From Acaudatibacter sp963835495 (GTDB lineage Bacteria > Pseudomonadota > Alphaproteobacteria > Caulobacterales > Caulobacteraceae), in contig CAWIFQ010000005.1 of NCBI GenBank assembly GCA_963835495.1, positions 434,001-498,000 of the forward strand: a DNA stretch of 64,000 nucleotides, given 5' to 3'. The notes under the pieces were generated by a model that was not told the origin of the DNA, ran no database searches, and saw only the letters and a list, made by a program, of their open reading frames with translations. Positions 44,909-53,467 of the stretch are shown here, piece by piece. Position numbers and translations under genes: made by a program. Positions within the stretch are counted from its first letter, which is position 1; every line of letters starts with the position of its first letter.

Positions 44909-45302
44909 CGGCCTCGGTCAGTTTCCCGACCCGCGCGACCAGCGCGCCAAGTTGGTAGGGCTTGGGCAGGAAGGCGTCGGCGAGGTGGATGGCGCCGTCC
45001 GGGCCGGCGTGGCCGGAGGTGATGATCACCTTCAGCCGTGGCTTGCTGCGGCGCACGTAGGCCGCGAGTTCGAAGCCGTCGACCGCGCCCGGCATTCGCA
45101 CGTCGGTGATCAGGACGTCCGGGTCCGGCGAGGCGTGCAGCACCGACAGCGCCTCCTCGCCATTCGCCGCCTCTACCACTTCATAGTCGGCCTGGCGCAG
45201 CGCTTCGGCCAGCAGCATGCGGATCAAGATCTCATCCTCGACGATCAGCACGACGGTGCGGGACGCAGGGACCGCGCAAGGCTGGAAATCTGCGGCGGCC
45301 AT
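44892..45302 (-). CDS. Single-domain response regulator, first of pair
   Basis: 136 residues from ATG 45302, which has GGGG six bases upstream; an ATG two codons earlier (45308) is also possible. The receiver domain reads VVLIVEDEILIRMLLAEALRQADYEVVEAANGEEAL, then DVLITDVRMPGAVDGFELAAYVR, IITSGHAG and LPKPYQLGALVARVG, with Asp, Thr/Ser and Lys in place. It is first in a two-gene receiver operon, the next receiver gene overlapping by 17 bases. The two share an overall design but not close identity. Confidence 0.87.
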   Translation of the reverse strand: MAAADFQPCAVPASRTVVLIVEDEILIRMLLAEALRQADYEVVEAANGEEALSVLHASPDPDVLITDVRMPGAVDGFELAAYVRRSKPRLKVIITSGHAGPDGAIHLADAFLPKPYQLGALVARVGKLTEADEHPR

Positions 45303-45355
45303 ACTCATCCCCACGCACCGGCTCGGAAAACGCACGGCGTGGCTTGGAGTTCCGG

Positions 45356-46186
45356 CTAGGCCTTGAGGGCGTTCCTGAACATGAACAGCGAGATAACGAT
45401 CAGGTAGCCGCCGAAAACGCGCTTCAGGGGCGAAGCGGGCAGCCGGTGCGCGGCGGCGACGCCGAGCGGCGCGGTGAGGACCGACATGCAGGAAATCGCC
45501 ACCGCGGCCGGCAGGTTGATGTAGCCGAGCGATCCCCAGGGCAGACCGGCATGTCCATAGCCGATGATCGCAAAGCCGATCGCCGTCGGGACCGCGATCA
45601 GCGTGCCGATGCCCGAGGCCGTGGCGATCGAGCGGTGAATCGTGCGGCTGCACCAGGTCATCACTGTGATCGCGATCGTGCCGCCGCCGATTCCCAGCAG
45701 CGACGAGAAGGCGCCCAGCGGACCGGCAATGGCGACGACGGCCAGGCCGGACGGCATCTCCGTGCTGATCACCATGTCGCTGAGCTTGGGCGCCAGGAAG
45801 TTGACCGACATCAGCAGAACGCCAATCGCGAAGATCAACAGTAGTCCGCGCCCGTCGATATGACCGGCAAGCACCACGCCGACCGCATCGCCGATGATCA
45901 GCCACGGCGCCCAGGTTTTCAGGATCTCGAAGTCGACCGCCCCACGCTTGGCGTGCGCGGCCACCGACCGCAACGAGGCGAAAATGATGGTCGCGGCCGA
46001 CGTGCCGACCGCGACGTGCGCGTACTCGCTCTTCGCGCCGCCCAGCAGCGGCAGCACAAGCAGCATGGCGGGCACGACGACGAAGCCGCCGCCGATCCCG
46101 AACATGCCGGCGCAGAATCCGGCAAAGAGGCCGGCGGCCAGCAGCGCCACCAACGGGAGCAGCCAGCCGAGACTCTCAAACTGCAT
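45356..46186 (-). CDS. TauE/SafE family sulfite exporter-like permease
   Basis: 276 residues, eight membrane segments in two halves, each with the family glycine motif: AGFCAGMFGIGGGFVVVPAMLL and GAFSSLLGIGGGTIAITVMTW. Members export sulfite, sulfoacetate or similar organosulfur anions, but many are uncharacterised, and nothing here names the substrate. The half-repeats confirm the internal duplication typical of the family. It lies 48 bases upstream of the response-regulator pair on the same strand, and may be the first gene of that operon. Confidence 0.9.
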   Translation of the reverse strand: MQFESLGWLLPLVALLAAGLFAGFCAGMFGIGGGFVVVPAMLLVLPLLGGAKSEYAHVAVGTSAATIIFASLRSVAAHAKRGAVDFEILKTWAPWLIIGDAVGVVLAGHIDGRGLLLIFAIGVLLMSVNFLAPKLSDMVISTEMPSGLAVVAIAGPLGAFSSLLGIGGGTIAITVMTWCSRTIHRSIATASGIGTLIAVPTAIGFAIIGYGHAGLPWGSLGYINLPAAVAISCMSVLTAPLGVAAAHRLPASPLKRVFGGYLIVISLFMFRNALKA

Positions 46187-46360
46187 GCACCAAGCCCGTC
46201 CCTGATGGCGCTCGCGGCGGGTCTAGCCGCCGCGGGCAAGATAGGCGCAAATCGCCAGCCTTTCCGTCAGGATTGTCACGTGTCTGTCCAGGCGGCGGGC
46301 GCCGCGATCGCTAGGTGGTGGAATAGAAGGCGAAGCCGGCGCGGGTCAGCCACCGGAGAA

Positions 46361-46984
46361 CTAGTTCTGCACCGCCGCGGTCGCGACGCCGGCGGCGATC
46401 AGCGCCCCGCCGCCCGCGCGCTTCGACCACCGCATCGCACCCGGCCGGCGCAGGAACCTGGCGGCGTGGGAGGCGATCAAGGCGTAGGCGGTGTCGGTGC
46501 AACCGACCACCGCGCCGAAGGTGGCGACCAGGATCGCGGCTTGCAGCACATAGTCGCCCTTGGGGCTAATGAACTGCGGCGCGAAGGCGACGAAGAAGAC
46601 AATGGTCTTGGGGTGGAACGAGCCCAGCAGCAGATTGCTCAGGAACGCGGTGCGCGGACGGATGGCGGCCGGCGGCGCGGCGTCGGCCGCCGGCTTGCCG
46701 CCGCTCCGGACCAGAGTGACCACGCCCAGCCCGATCAGGTAGGCCGCGCCGGTCCACTTCAGGACCATGAACGCGGTCGCCGAGGCGCGCAGGATCGCGC
46801 CGACCCCCGCCAGCGACAACGTCATGGCGATCACGCTGCCGACCGACATGCCGGCGACCGACGCCAGCGCCGCCCTGCGCCCCGAGCCCAGCGCATAGCC
46901 GACGATGCTGGTGACCGCCGGCCCGGGGATCACGCCGATGACGAAGGCGGCGGCCGCGAAGCCCAGCCAGAGGTTCCAATGCAT
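46361..46984 (-). CDS. LysE family translocator
   Basis: 207 residues from ATG 46984 (an upstream frame extension lacks conservation). Six membrane segments; GVIPGPAVTSIVGYALGSGRRAALASVAGMSVGS is the LysE/RhtB signature (G-x-x-x-G-P after helix 1), and LLGSFHPKTIVFFVAFAPQFI is the second conserved block. Family members export amino acids or homoserine lactone-like compounds; the substrate is unknown. Upstream of it on the same strand, about 70 bases away, is the sulfotransferase gene. Confidence 0.9.
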   Translation of the reverse strand: MHWNLWLGFAAAAFVIGVIPGPAVTSIVGYALGSGRRAALASVAGMSVGSVIAMTLSLAGVGAILRASATAFMVLKWTGAAYLIGLGVVTLVRSGGKPAADAAPPAAIRPRTAFLSNLLLGSFHPKTIVFFVAFAPQFISPKGDYVLQAAILVATFGAVVGCTDTAYALIASHAARFLRRPGAMRWSKRAGGGALIAAGVATAAVQN

Positions 46985-47055
46985 CGCCCGCCCCTTTCGC
47001 GCTGAAAATATCGCGGCTTTCGGGGAGCGCATCAACCTCGGCCGAAGCGCCCGCA

Positions 47056-48039
47056 TCAGCTCGCGGCGCCGCGGAGCGCCTCGAGCTGCCGGTAGACGCC
47101 AGCCAGCCGCCGTTCGACCGCCTGCTCGATCTCAACGCTCGCTGCCCGCCGCTTGGCGGCGGCGTCCGGCGTGAAGGCAACGCCTGGCGACTTCGCGTCA
47201 AACCCGGCAGCCGCCGCCATGGCCGCCACCTCCTCGGGGGACGACATGACGCCGAAGTGCGGCAGCAGCCGGGTCCAGACCGCGTCGGGGAGTTCGTCGT
47301 AGTTCACCAGCACGCCGCCGCCGGCCGGGTATTCGCGCACGGCGGCGTCGCAGATCGCGCCCAGCACCTGCGCGCGATAGTCTTCGCCCCAGACTCGGCC
47401 GCGAGGATCGAGCCCGTAGAAGGCCGGCGGCATGAGGTCGGCGACCAGCTGCATGCCGGCGCGGCGGGCGTGCGAAACCATCACCGCCGCCGGCGCCCGA
47501 TAGAGAAACGCCCACGGCGTCCGGGGAAACGCCGCCCGGAACACCGGCAGCGCGCAGGCGTGCCAGCTGTCGAGCTTGAGGAAGTAGCGCGCCTCCCCGA
47601 CGTTCCTGACCTGGCCGAGCGCGGCGACCATCGCCTGCAGCAGCTCGACCCGCTCGTCATCCCCCGCCTCCAGGCGCACCACCGCGTCGATCGGGCCGGC
47701 CTCGGAGACGACGACATTGGCCCCCGAGGCGGCCAGCATCTGGCTGGCCAGGGTCGAGCCGCAGCGCGACATGTGGAAGATCAGTCCGGTCGGTTCGAGG
47801 CTGGCCGCGCGGTCGGTCCAGCCCGCCAGGTCGGTCAGTGCTGTCGAGACCAGCGGTCCGGCGTTGCGGACGGCGGCCACTGCGTCCTCGTAGAACGGCT
47901 CGGTCAGGCGCCGGTCGCCGAACCAGGCCCAGTCGATCGTCAGCTCGCCGGCGCTGCGCCGCACTCGAGCGGGCAGCCAACCGTGGCCGGGCGGACCCGC
48001 CGCGGTAGTCGCCTGCTTGCTGCGCCGAACTTCGTCCAT
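47056..48039 (-). CDS. Sulfotransferase family protein
   Basis: 327 residues. GLIFHMSRCGSTLASQMLAASG (88-109) is the PAPS 5'-phosphosulfate-binding loop in the R-C-G-S-T form, and AAFPRTPWAFLYRAPAAVMVSHARR resembles the 3'-phosphate-binding segment. Bacterial members sulfate glycans, lipids or peptides; the acceptor is unknown. Its start codon lies only 9 bases from that of the divergent aspartyl hydroxylase gene. An N-terminal segment of about 80 residues precedes the sulfotransferase fold. Confidence 0.82.
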   Translation of the reverse strand: MDEVRRSKQATTAAGPPGHGWLPARVRRSAGELTIDWAWFGDRRLTEPFYEDAVAAVRNAGPLVSTALTDLAGWTDRAASLEPTGLIFHMSRCGSTLASQMLAASGANVVVSEAGPIDAVVRLEAGDDERVELLQAMVAALGQVRNVGEARYFLKLDSWHACALPVFRAAFPRTPWAFLYRAPAAVMVSHARRAGMQLVADLMPPAFYGLDPRGRVWGEDYRAQVLGAICDAAVREYPAGGGVLVNYDELPDAVWTRLLPHFGVMSSPEEVAAMAAAAGFDAKSPGVAFTPDAAAKRRAASVEIEQAVERRLAGVYRQLEALRGAAS

Positions 48040-48048
48040 TAGTCGAGC

Positions 48049-48630
48049 ATGATGACCTTCCCGGACCGGTTGCGACTACCCTTGTCGTTCGATCCAGTCC
48101 GGCTGGCCAGCGATCTGCACGCGCTCTCGTCCGTCCATTGGATCGCCCATTTCGTCAAACAGAACTACGAGGGCGACTGGAGCGTGATCCCGCTGCGCGG
48201 CGTCGCCGGCGCGACGCACCCGGTGCAGATGATCTATCCCGACCCGGCCGCGACGGCGTTCGAAGACACGCCGATGCTGGCCGGCTGCCCCTACTTCCGC
48301 GAGGTGCTGTCGGCGTTCGCCTGCGAGGTTCAGGCGGTGCGGCTGATGCGGCTGACGCCCGGCTCGGCGATCAAGGAACATGCCGACCACGACCTCGACG
48401 CCGCCGCCGGCATGGCGCGGATCCACATCCCGATCACCACCAGCCCCGAGGTCGAGTTCGAACTCAATCGCCGCCGCATCGTGATGGCGCCGGGCGAGGC
48501 CTGGTACCTGCGCCTCTCCGACCCTCACCGAGTCGCCAACCAGGGCTCCAGCGACCGCGTCCACCTGGTCGCCGACCTGGTGGTCAACGCCTGGCTGACC
48601 GACCTGCTCGGCCGCTCCGAAGCCACCTGA
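48049..48630 (+). CDS. Aspartyl/asparaginyl beta-hydroxylase family protein
   Basis: 193 residues of the Asp/Asn hydroxylase fold (cupin-type Fe(II)/2-oxoglutarate oxygenase). QNYEGDWSVIPLRGVAGATH is the substrate-side block, LTPGSAIKEHADHDLD holds the first metal ligand, RIHIPITTSPEVEFELNRRR follows, and DPHRVANQGSSDRVHLVADL holds the second His and the 2-oxoglutarate Arg. Start ATG at 48049 (a second ATG at 48052). It is divergent from a sulfotransferase, with 9 bases between start codons. It may hydroxylate a peptide or small molecule. The next gene converges with 6 bases between stops. Confidence 0.87.
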   Translation: MMTFPDRLRLPLSFDPVRLASDLHALSSVHWIAHFVKQNYEGDWSVIPLRGVAGATHPVQMIYPDPAATAFEDTPMLAGCPYFREVLSAFACEVQAVRLMRLTPGSAIKEHADHDLDAAAGMARIHIPITTSPEVEFELNRRRIVMAPGEAWYLRLSDPHRVANQGSSDRVHLVADLVVNAWLTDLLGRSEAT

Positions 48631-48636
48631 AACGGC

Positions 48637-49458
48637 TCAGCTTTCGATGAACGCCAGCAGGTCGGGGTTGATCACGTCGGCATGGACGGTCGGCATGCCG
48701 TGCGGAAAGCCCGGGTAGAACTTGCTGACGCTGTTCTTCAGCAGCTTGGCCGACAGCGGCGCTGAATCGGCGAACGGCACGATCTGGTCGTCCTCGCCGT
48801 GCATCACCAGGGTCGGAACCTGGATCTCCTGCAGATCCTCGGTGAAGTCGGTTTCCGAGAACGCCTTGATGCAGTCGTAGGCGGCCTTGGTCCCGCCCAT
48901 CATGCCCTGGCGCCACCAGTTGTAGACGACGCCTTGGATCGGCTGCGCGCCCGGCCGGTTGAAGCCGTAGAACGGCCCCGAGGCGACATCGAGGTAGAAC
49001 TGGGCGCGGTTGGCCATCGCCGCACGGTAGCCGTCGAACACCTCGATCGGCGTGCCGCCGGGGTTCTTGGCGCTCTTGACCATCACCGGCGGCACCGAGT
49101 TGAGCAGCGCGGCCTTCGCCACCCGGCCCTTGCCGTACCTGGCGACGTAGCGCGCCACTTCACCGCCGCCGGTCGAATGGCCGACGTGAATCGTGTCGCG
49201 CAGATCAAGATGCTTGACCAGCGCGTCGACGTCGGCGGCGTAGGTGTCCATCTCGTTGCCGGTGTCGGTCTGGGTCGACCGGCCGTGGCCGCGGCGATCG
49301 TGCGCGATCACCCGATAGCCCTGCGCCATGAAGAACAGCATCTGGTTGTCCCAGTCGTCCGCGCTCAGCGGCCAGCCGTGGTGGAACACGATCGGCTGTC
49401 CGACGCCCCAATCCTTGTAGAAGATCTCAGTGCCGTCCTTGACGGTGATCACACCCAT
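48637..49458 (-). CDS. Alpha/beta hydrolase (non-haem chloroperoxidase-like)
   Basis: 273 residues. The nucleophile is Ser95 in HVGHSTGGGEVARY, with the acid in MHGEDDQIVPF and the His in YPGFPHGMPTVHAD. VITVKDGTEIFYKDWG and IAHDRRGHGRST are typical of bacterial non-haem haloperoxidase/arylesterase enzymes, which hydrolyse esters or show perhydrolase activity. No signal peptide, so cytoplasmic. GAGGAG... lies just ahead of ATG 49458. It is convergent with the Asp-hydroxylase gene. Confidence 0.92.
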   Translation of the reverse strand: MGVITVKDGTEIFYKDWGVGQPIVFHHGWPLSADDWDNQMLFFMAQGYRVIAHDRRGHGRSTQTDTGNEMDTYAADVDALVKHLDLRDTIHVGHSTGGGEVARYVARYGKGRVAKAALLNSVPPVMVKSAKNPGGTPIEVFDGYRAAMANRAQFYLDVASGPFYGFNRPGAQPIQGVVYNWWRQGMMGGTKAAYDCIKAFSETDFTEDLQEIQVPTLVMHGEDDQIVPFADSAPLSAKLLKNSVSKFYPGFPHGMPTVHADVINPDLLAFIES

Positions 49459-49644
49459 GAAGGTCTCTCCTCGTGTCCCGAGCGGGCAGGCTGCGCCTGA
49501 AGTGCGACACTCGCGCCGTCGCCCGGCCAGGAAAAGAACCGACTAGGCCACGCGCGCGATCGTGATGAACGTTGGCCGGCAGCGGTCAGCGGGTGGATTG
49601 CAGGAGTCGAAGCGTAGGCGCCTAGGGCCCGCCAAAGCGGAGGA

Positions 49645-49731
49645 TGGTGCGGGCGGTCGGGGTCGAACCGACACTCTGTCACCAGAACCGGATTTTGAGT
49701 CCGGCGCGTCTACCAGTTCCGCCACGCCCGC
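49645..49731 (-). tRNA. tRNA-Leu (anticodon CAA)
   Basis: 87 nt read on the minus strand, from GCGGGCG (49731) to the encoded CCA (49647-49645). The acceptor stem GCGGGCG/CGCCCGC, anticodon stem CCGGA/TCCGG with loop CTCAAAA (anticodon CAA, reads UUG), a long class II variable arm, and a T arm with GGTTCGACCCC are all present. The D arm contains GTGGCGGAACTGGTAGACGC. The gene lies between the alpha/beta hydrolase and FAH genes. Confidence 0.97.
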
Positions 49732-49786
49732 GACGGCGGATGCCGGTTAGCCGGTCAGGCCCCTCGCGTCCACTGCGCGCGCCGAT

Positions 49787-50794
49787 CTAGCGCGGCTGGA
49801 CGGTCTGGTCGATGGCGCCGAACCAGGAGCGGCCGTCCGGCCCCAGCATTTCGATGCGGACGCGGTCGCCGCTGCGCATGAACGGCGTCTTCGGCGCGCC
49901 CTCGAGCAAGGTCTCGATCGTGCGCAGTTCGGCGATGCAGGAATAGCCCGCGCCGCCGTCGGCGACCGGCTTGCCGGGTCCGCCGTCCGCGCCGCGGTTG
50001 GAGACGGTGCCTGAGCCGACGATCGTCCCGGCGGCCAGCGCGCGGGTCTTGGCGGCGTGGGCGATCAGGGTCCCGAAGTCGAAGTTCATGTCCTGGCCGG
50101 CGTCGGCGCGGCCGAACGCGGCGCCGTTGAGATCGACGCGCAGCTGGCCGTGCAGCTTGCCGTCGCGCCAGGCCTCGCCCAGCTCATCCGGCGTCAGCGC
50201 GGCTGGCGAGAAGGCGGACGCGGGCTTGGATTGAAAGAAGCCGAACGACTTGGCCAGCTCGTCAGGGATCAGGCCGCGCAGCGAGACGTCGTTGACCAGC
50301 ATCACCAGGCGGATCGCCGCCAGCGCCGCCTCGCGGTCTGCGCCCAGCGGGACGTCGCCGACGATCACCGCGACCTCACCCTCGAAATCCAACCCCCAGG
50401 CCGGATAGCCAGCGGGGATCGGCCCCTGTGGATCGAGGAAGCCGTCGGAGCCGCCCTGGTAGAGCAGCGGGTCGGAGAGGAAACTGGGCGGCATCTCCGC
50501 GCCGCGCGCCCGCCGCACCAGCTCGACGTGGTTCAGATAGGCGGAGCCGTCCGCCCACTGGTAGGCGCGCGGCAGCGGGCTCGCGGCCTGTCGCTCAACG
50601 AACGGATGGCGCGGGATATCGCCGGCCGCCAGCCCGCGGTCCAGCGCGCGCAGCGCGGGCTCGGCCCGGGCCCAGTCATCCAGCGCCGCTTGCAGCGTGG
50701 GGGCGATGTCGGCGGCGTCGGCGCACCAGGCCAGGTCCCGGCTGACCACCACCAGGCGCCCGTCGCGGCCGTTCTTCAGCGAGGCGAGCTTCAT
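49787..50794 (-). CDS. Fumarylacetoacetate hydrolase family protein
   Basis: 335 residues from ATG 50794, just inside the preceding gene's stop (ATGA). FAH C-terminal domain: YPAWGLDFEGEVAVIVGDVP (metal Glu), VMLVNDVSLRGLIPDE, KSFGFFQSKPASAFSPAALTPDELGEAW and GTIVGSGTVSNRGADGG. The domain hydrolyses carbon-carbon bonds of fumarylacetoacetate or related diketones with Mg or Ca, or decarboxylates oxaloacetate in other members. The length and an N-terminal domain with PRAYQWADGSAYLNHVELVRRARG are like true FAH of tyrosine catabolism. No other hgd or maiA genes are adjacent, so the pathway is inferred. Confidence 0.9.
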   Translation of the reverse strand: MKLASLKNGRDGRLVVVSRDLAWCADAADIAPTLQAALDDWARAEPALRALDRGLAAGDIPRHPFVERQAASPLPRAYQWADGSAYLNHVELVRRARGAEMPPSFLSDPLLYQGGSDGFLDPQGPIPAGYPAWGLDFEGEVAVIVGDVPLGADREAALAAIRLVMLVNDVSLRGLIPDELAKSFGFFQSKPASAFSPAALTPDELGEAWRDGKLHGQLRVDLNGAAFGRADAGQDMNFDFGTLIAHAAKTRALAAGTIVGSGTVSNRGADGGPGKPVADGGAGYSCIAELRTIETLLEGAPKTPFMRSGDRVRIEMLGPDGRSWFGAIDQTVQPR

Positions 50795-51066
50795 CGGCCA
50801 GGCCTGCGGATCAGGCCGTTGACACGGACGCCCTCGTCCCAGCGGCTGGGACCGCCGAACACGAACACCTCGCACAGGATGTCGCCATCATCGGCCTCGG
50901 CCCAGAGGTAGTTGCGCTCGACCGTGACCTGCCGGCCCGCGGGCGAGAAGCCGTCGTAGGCGTCGCCCCAGGGCACGATCGCCGCGAGCTCGCGCCAGCG
51001 CAGCGTCAGCGCGCGCTCGAGCTCGTCGGCGGCCATCGCGGCCAGGTCATCTTTCAGGTCGGTCAT
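50791..51066 (-). CDS. Conserved-looking hypothetical protein upstream of FAH
   Basis: 91 residues from ATG 51066. No family is recognised. It is acidic with a helical N-terminus (LKDDLAAMAADELERALTLRWRELA), then GRQVTVERNYLWAEADDGDILCEVFVFGGPSRWDEGV, suggesting a small mixed alpha/beta fold. The stop overlaps the FAH start by 4 bases, so the two are translationally coupled and should act in the same process, perhaps as a partner or unrelated stabiliser of the hydrolase. Divergent from the YqaA-like gene, with about 110 bases between the start codons. Confidence 0.75.
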   Translation of the reverse strand: MTDLKDDLAAMAADELERALTLRWRELAAIVPWGDAYDGFSPAGRQVTVERNYLWAEADDGDILCEVFVFGGPSRWDEGVRVNGLIRRPGR

Positions 51067-51176
51067 GCGCCTCCCAGGCGCTTCTTCGGGCCACAGCGAC
51101 AAGCTAACGCGCGACGAAGCGGCCCGAAAGCCGGCGCAAGCGAGACAAGCGCGCAACTCCCTGATACCCGGACGAC

Positions 51177-51737
51177 ATGTTGCGAAGGCTCTACGAGTGG
51201 ATGATGCGCCTCGCGGCCTCGCCGCGCGCGCCGCTGTGGCTGGCGATACTCGCCTTCGCCGAAGGCTTCTGCTTTCCGATCCCGCCAGACGTGATCCTGA
51301 TCCCGCTGGTGTTGCAGAACCGGGAGAAAGCCTGGCGCTACGCCTTCATCACCCTGTCGGCCTCGGTGCTGGGCGGCTCGATCGGCTACATGATCGGCTT
51401 CTTCCTGCATCCGGTCGGCATCTGGCTGCTGTCGCTCACCGGCAGCAACCCGCACGAATTCGAGCACTGGTACAAGCAGTGGGGCGTGCTGCTGCTGGCG
51501 CTGCCGATCCCCTACAAGGTGTCCGCGATCGCGTCGGGCATGTTCAAGGTGCCGTTCCTGCTGTTCTTCGGCGCGTCGATCGTGATCCGCGGCATCCGCT
51601 TCTGTCTCGTCGCCGGGCTGGTGCAGCGCTACGGCGAGCATGCCAAGGCGTTCATCGAGAAGCGGCTGGGACTGGTGGTCAGCGGCGTCGCCCTGGCCCT
51701 GATCGGCGCCTTCCTCGTCTGGCGCTTCGCGACCTGA
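51177..51737 (+). CDS. YqaA/DedA-type SNARE-associated (VTT domain) membrane protein
   Basis: 186 residues. A re-entrant-loop/TM pattern of the VTT domain (LAFAEGFCFPIPPDVILIPLVLQN, ASVLGGSIGYMIGFFLHPVG, VLLLALPIPYKVSAIASGMFKVPF) is characteristic of YqaA, a branch of the DedA superfamily. DedA proteins have roles in membrane homeostasis and lipid scrambling; the exact substrate of YqaA is unknown. The following dsbB gene starts 20 bases after its stop, so dsbB, coq7 and GNAT may belong to the same transcript. Confidence 0.87.
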   Translation: MLRRLYEWMMRLAASPRAPLWLAILAFAEGFCFPIPPDVILIPLVLQNREKAWRYAFITLSASVLGGSIGYMIGFFLHPVGIWLLSLTGSNPHEFEHWYKQWGVLLLALPIPYKVSAIASGMFKVPFLLFFGASIVIRGIRFCLVAGLVQRYGEHAKAFIEKRLGLVVSGVALALIGAFLVWRFAT

Positions 51738-51756
51738 GCGCGTTATAGGCGGGGCC

Positions 51757-52266
51757 ATGAGCGCGCTTGACCCTGTGCTGCGGCGTTGGCCGATTTTCGC
51801 CCTCGTCATCTCGGCCGCGATGCTGGCGATCGCGCATGCGTTCCAGACGTTCGGCCACTTGGCGCCCTGCCACCTCTGCCTGAAGCAGCGCGAGGTCTAC
51901 TGGGTGGCGATGGCGGTGAGCGCCGCGGCGCTCGTCGCCGGCCTGACGCCGATGCGCGAGCTCGGAACGCGGATCGGCTGCGCCGCGCTGGCGCTGGTCT
52001 TCGCCTACGGCGTCTACCTCGCCGGCTTCCACGCCGGAGCGGAGTGGCACTGGTGGAAGGCGCCGGTCACCTGCGCCAGCAGCGGGCCGGTGAACATCTC
52101 GGCGCTGAAGGCGCTGCTGGCCGGCGGCGGCGCGCACCAGCCCGCCTGCGACCAGGCCCCCTGGGTGTTCCTCGGCCTCTCGATGGCTGGCTGGAACTGC
52201 CTGGTCTCGGTCGGGTTGGTCGTCGTCAGCGCGCTGGCTGCGCTGCGCAAAGGAACCGCCCCATGA
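51757..52266 (+). CDS. dsbB: Disulfide bond formation protein B
   Basis: 169 residues with four membrane helices. The first redox pair is Cys38-x2-Cys41 (HLAPCHLCLKQREVYW), with the quinone-binding Arg nearby. The second pair is in the second periplasmic loop: Cys in PVTCASSGP and Cys in PACDQAPW. DsbB oxidises DsbA using ubiquinone as acceptor. The genes dsbB and coq7 are linked here: the coq7 ATG overlaps the dsbB stop by 4 bases, pairing an oxidant of protein thiols with a quinone-synthesis enzyme. No dsbA gene in the window. Confidence 0.92.
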   Translation: MSALDPVLRRWPIFALVISAAMLAIAHAFQTFGHLAPCHLCLKQREVYWVAMAVSAAALVAGLTPMRELGTRIGCAALALVFAYGVYLAGFHAGAEWHWWKAPVTCASSGPVNISALKALLAGGGAHQPACDQAPWVFLGLSMAGWNCLVSVGLVVVSALAALRKGTAP

Positions 52267-52826
52267 GCGCGCGTCCGCTACCTCCCCGCCCCGGCCTCGG
52301 CGCCGCCAAGGCGCGATTGCACGAGATGCTGCGGGTCGACCACGCTGGCGAGCTGGCGGCCGGCGCGATCTACCGCGGCCAGCGCGCGGTGCTGCGCGCC
52401 AGCGCCACCGCCGGGCGCAGCCTGGCCGAGATCGCAGACATGGCGGCGCAGGAGGAGGAGCACCTGGCGCGGTTCGACGCCATCCTGATCCAGCGCCGGG
52501 TGCGGCCCAGCCTGCTGGCGCCGCTGTGGCGCGCCGCCGGCTTCGGCCTCGGCGCCGCCACCGCCCTGATCGGCGAGAGCGCCGCTCATGCCTGCACCGA
52601 GGCGGTCGAGACCGTGATCGAGGGCCACTACGCCGCCCAGATCGCCGAGATCGAAGTCGCCGAGCCGGCCCTGGCCGCCGAGCTGACCCGTTTCCGCGAC
52701 GACGAGCTCGCACACCGCGACGCCGCCGTCGCCGCCGGCGCACACCAGGCGCCGGCCTATCCGGTGCTGGCCGCCGTGGTCCGCGCCGGCTGCCGCGCCG
52801 CGATCCGCATCGCCGAGAAGGTCTGA
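52263..52826 (+). CDS. coq7: Ubiquinone biosynthesis hydroxylase Coq7 (demethoxyubiquinone hydroxylase)
   Basis: 187 residues from ATG 52263, overlapping dsbB. It carries the diiron four-helix ligands: Glu30 (RVDHAGELAAGAIY), Glu64-x2-His67 (AAQEEEHLARFD), Glu116 (EAVETVIEGHYAAQI) and Glu148-x2-His151 (RFRDDELAHRD). It hydroxylates the ring of demethoxyubiquinol in the late step of ubiquinone synthesis at the membrane. The length matches alphaproteobacterial Coq7/UbiF-replacing enzymes. The GNAT gene follows almost directly. Confidence 0.95.
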   Translation: MSARPLPPRPGLGAAKARLHEMLRVDHAGELAAGAIYRGQRAVLRASATAGRSLAEIADMAAQEEEHLARFDAILIQRRVRPSLLAPLWRAAGFGLGAATALIGESAAHACTEAVETVIEGHYAAQIAEIEVAEPALAAELTRFRDDELAHRDAAVAAGAHQAPAYPVLAAVVRAGCRAAIRIAEKV

Positions 52827-52831
52827 GCGCG

Positions 52832-53467
52832 TTGGACGCCGAGACGGTCCGCCGCGAGGCCGAGACGCCGGTCATCGGCCTGCGGGCCGACTTCGACGAG
52901 ATCGTGCAGACCCTGACCGACGCGTTCGCCGCCGATCCTCACTTCGACTGGTTCATGCGCCCCGGCGCAGGCCGCGAGGCCGCCCGCCGCGGCCTGTTCC
53001 ACATGCTGATCGGCCAGGAGGGCCTAACCAACGGCCGCATCGACCGTCCTGCCAGCGGCGGCGCGGCGGCGGTGTGGATGCCGTTCGACTGGCTGGGCCC
53101 GATGCCGCTGCTGGCCGAGCTGCGCGCCCTTCCGTCGATGCTGCGCATGACCGGCTTCGCCCGCTTCGGCCGGCTGATGGCGATCCGCGACGACATGGAC
53201 CGGCACCATCCGACAGACCGGCCGCACGCCTACCTGTGGTTCCTAGGCGTCGCCCCCGCCGCCCAGGGCCGCGGCGTCGGCTCGGCCCTGCTTCGCGCCG
53301 CCAACGCCCGCAACGACGCCGCCGGCCTGCCCGCCTATCTGGAAACCGGCACCACCCGCAACGTCGCCCTCTACCAGCGCCACGGCTTCAAGGTGATCTC
53401 CGAACACAAGGCCCGCCCGGACGCCCCGACGATGTGGAGCATGTGGCGGGAGGCGCGGGCGACTTAG
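52832..53467 (+). CDS. GNAT family acetyltransferase
   Basis: About 211 residues from TTG 52832, 6 bases after the coq7 stop with GAGAAGG upstream; the start is uncertain because the conserved part begins at VIGLRADFDEIVQTLTDAF. The GNAT motif A is LWFLGVAPAAQGRGVGSALL (acetyl-CoA-binding) and the C-terminal part is YLETGTTRNVALYQRHGFKV. This subgroup (ADPHFDWF-type N-terminus) is common in actino- and proteobacteria and has unknown acceptors. It is transcribed with dsbB and coq7, but nothing in the sequence ties it to either. Confidence 0.85.
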   Translation: MDAETVRREAETPVIGLRADFDEIVQTLTDAFAADPHFDWFMRPGAGREAARRGLFHMLIGQEGLTNGRIDRPASGGAAAVWMPFDWLGPMPLLAELRALPSMLRMTGFARFGRLMAIRDDMDRHHPTDRPHAYLWFLGVAPAAQGRGVGSALLRAANARNDAAGLPAYLETGTTRNVALYQRHGFKVISEHKARPDAPTMWSMWREARAT

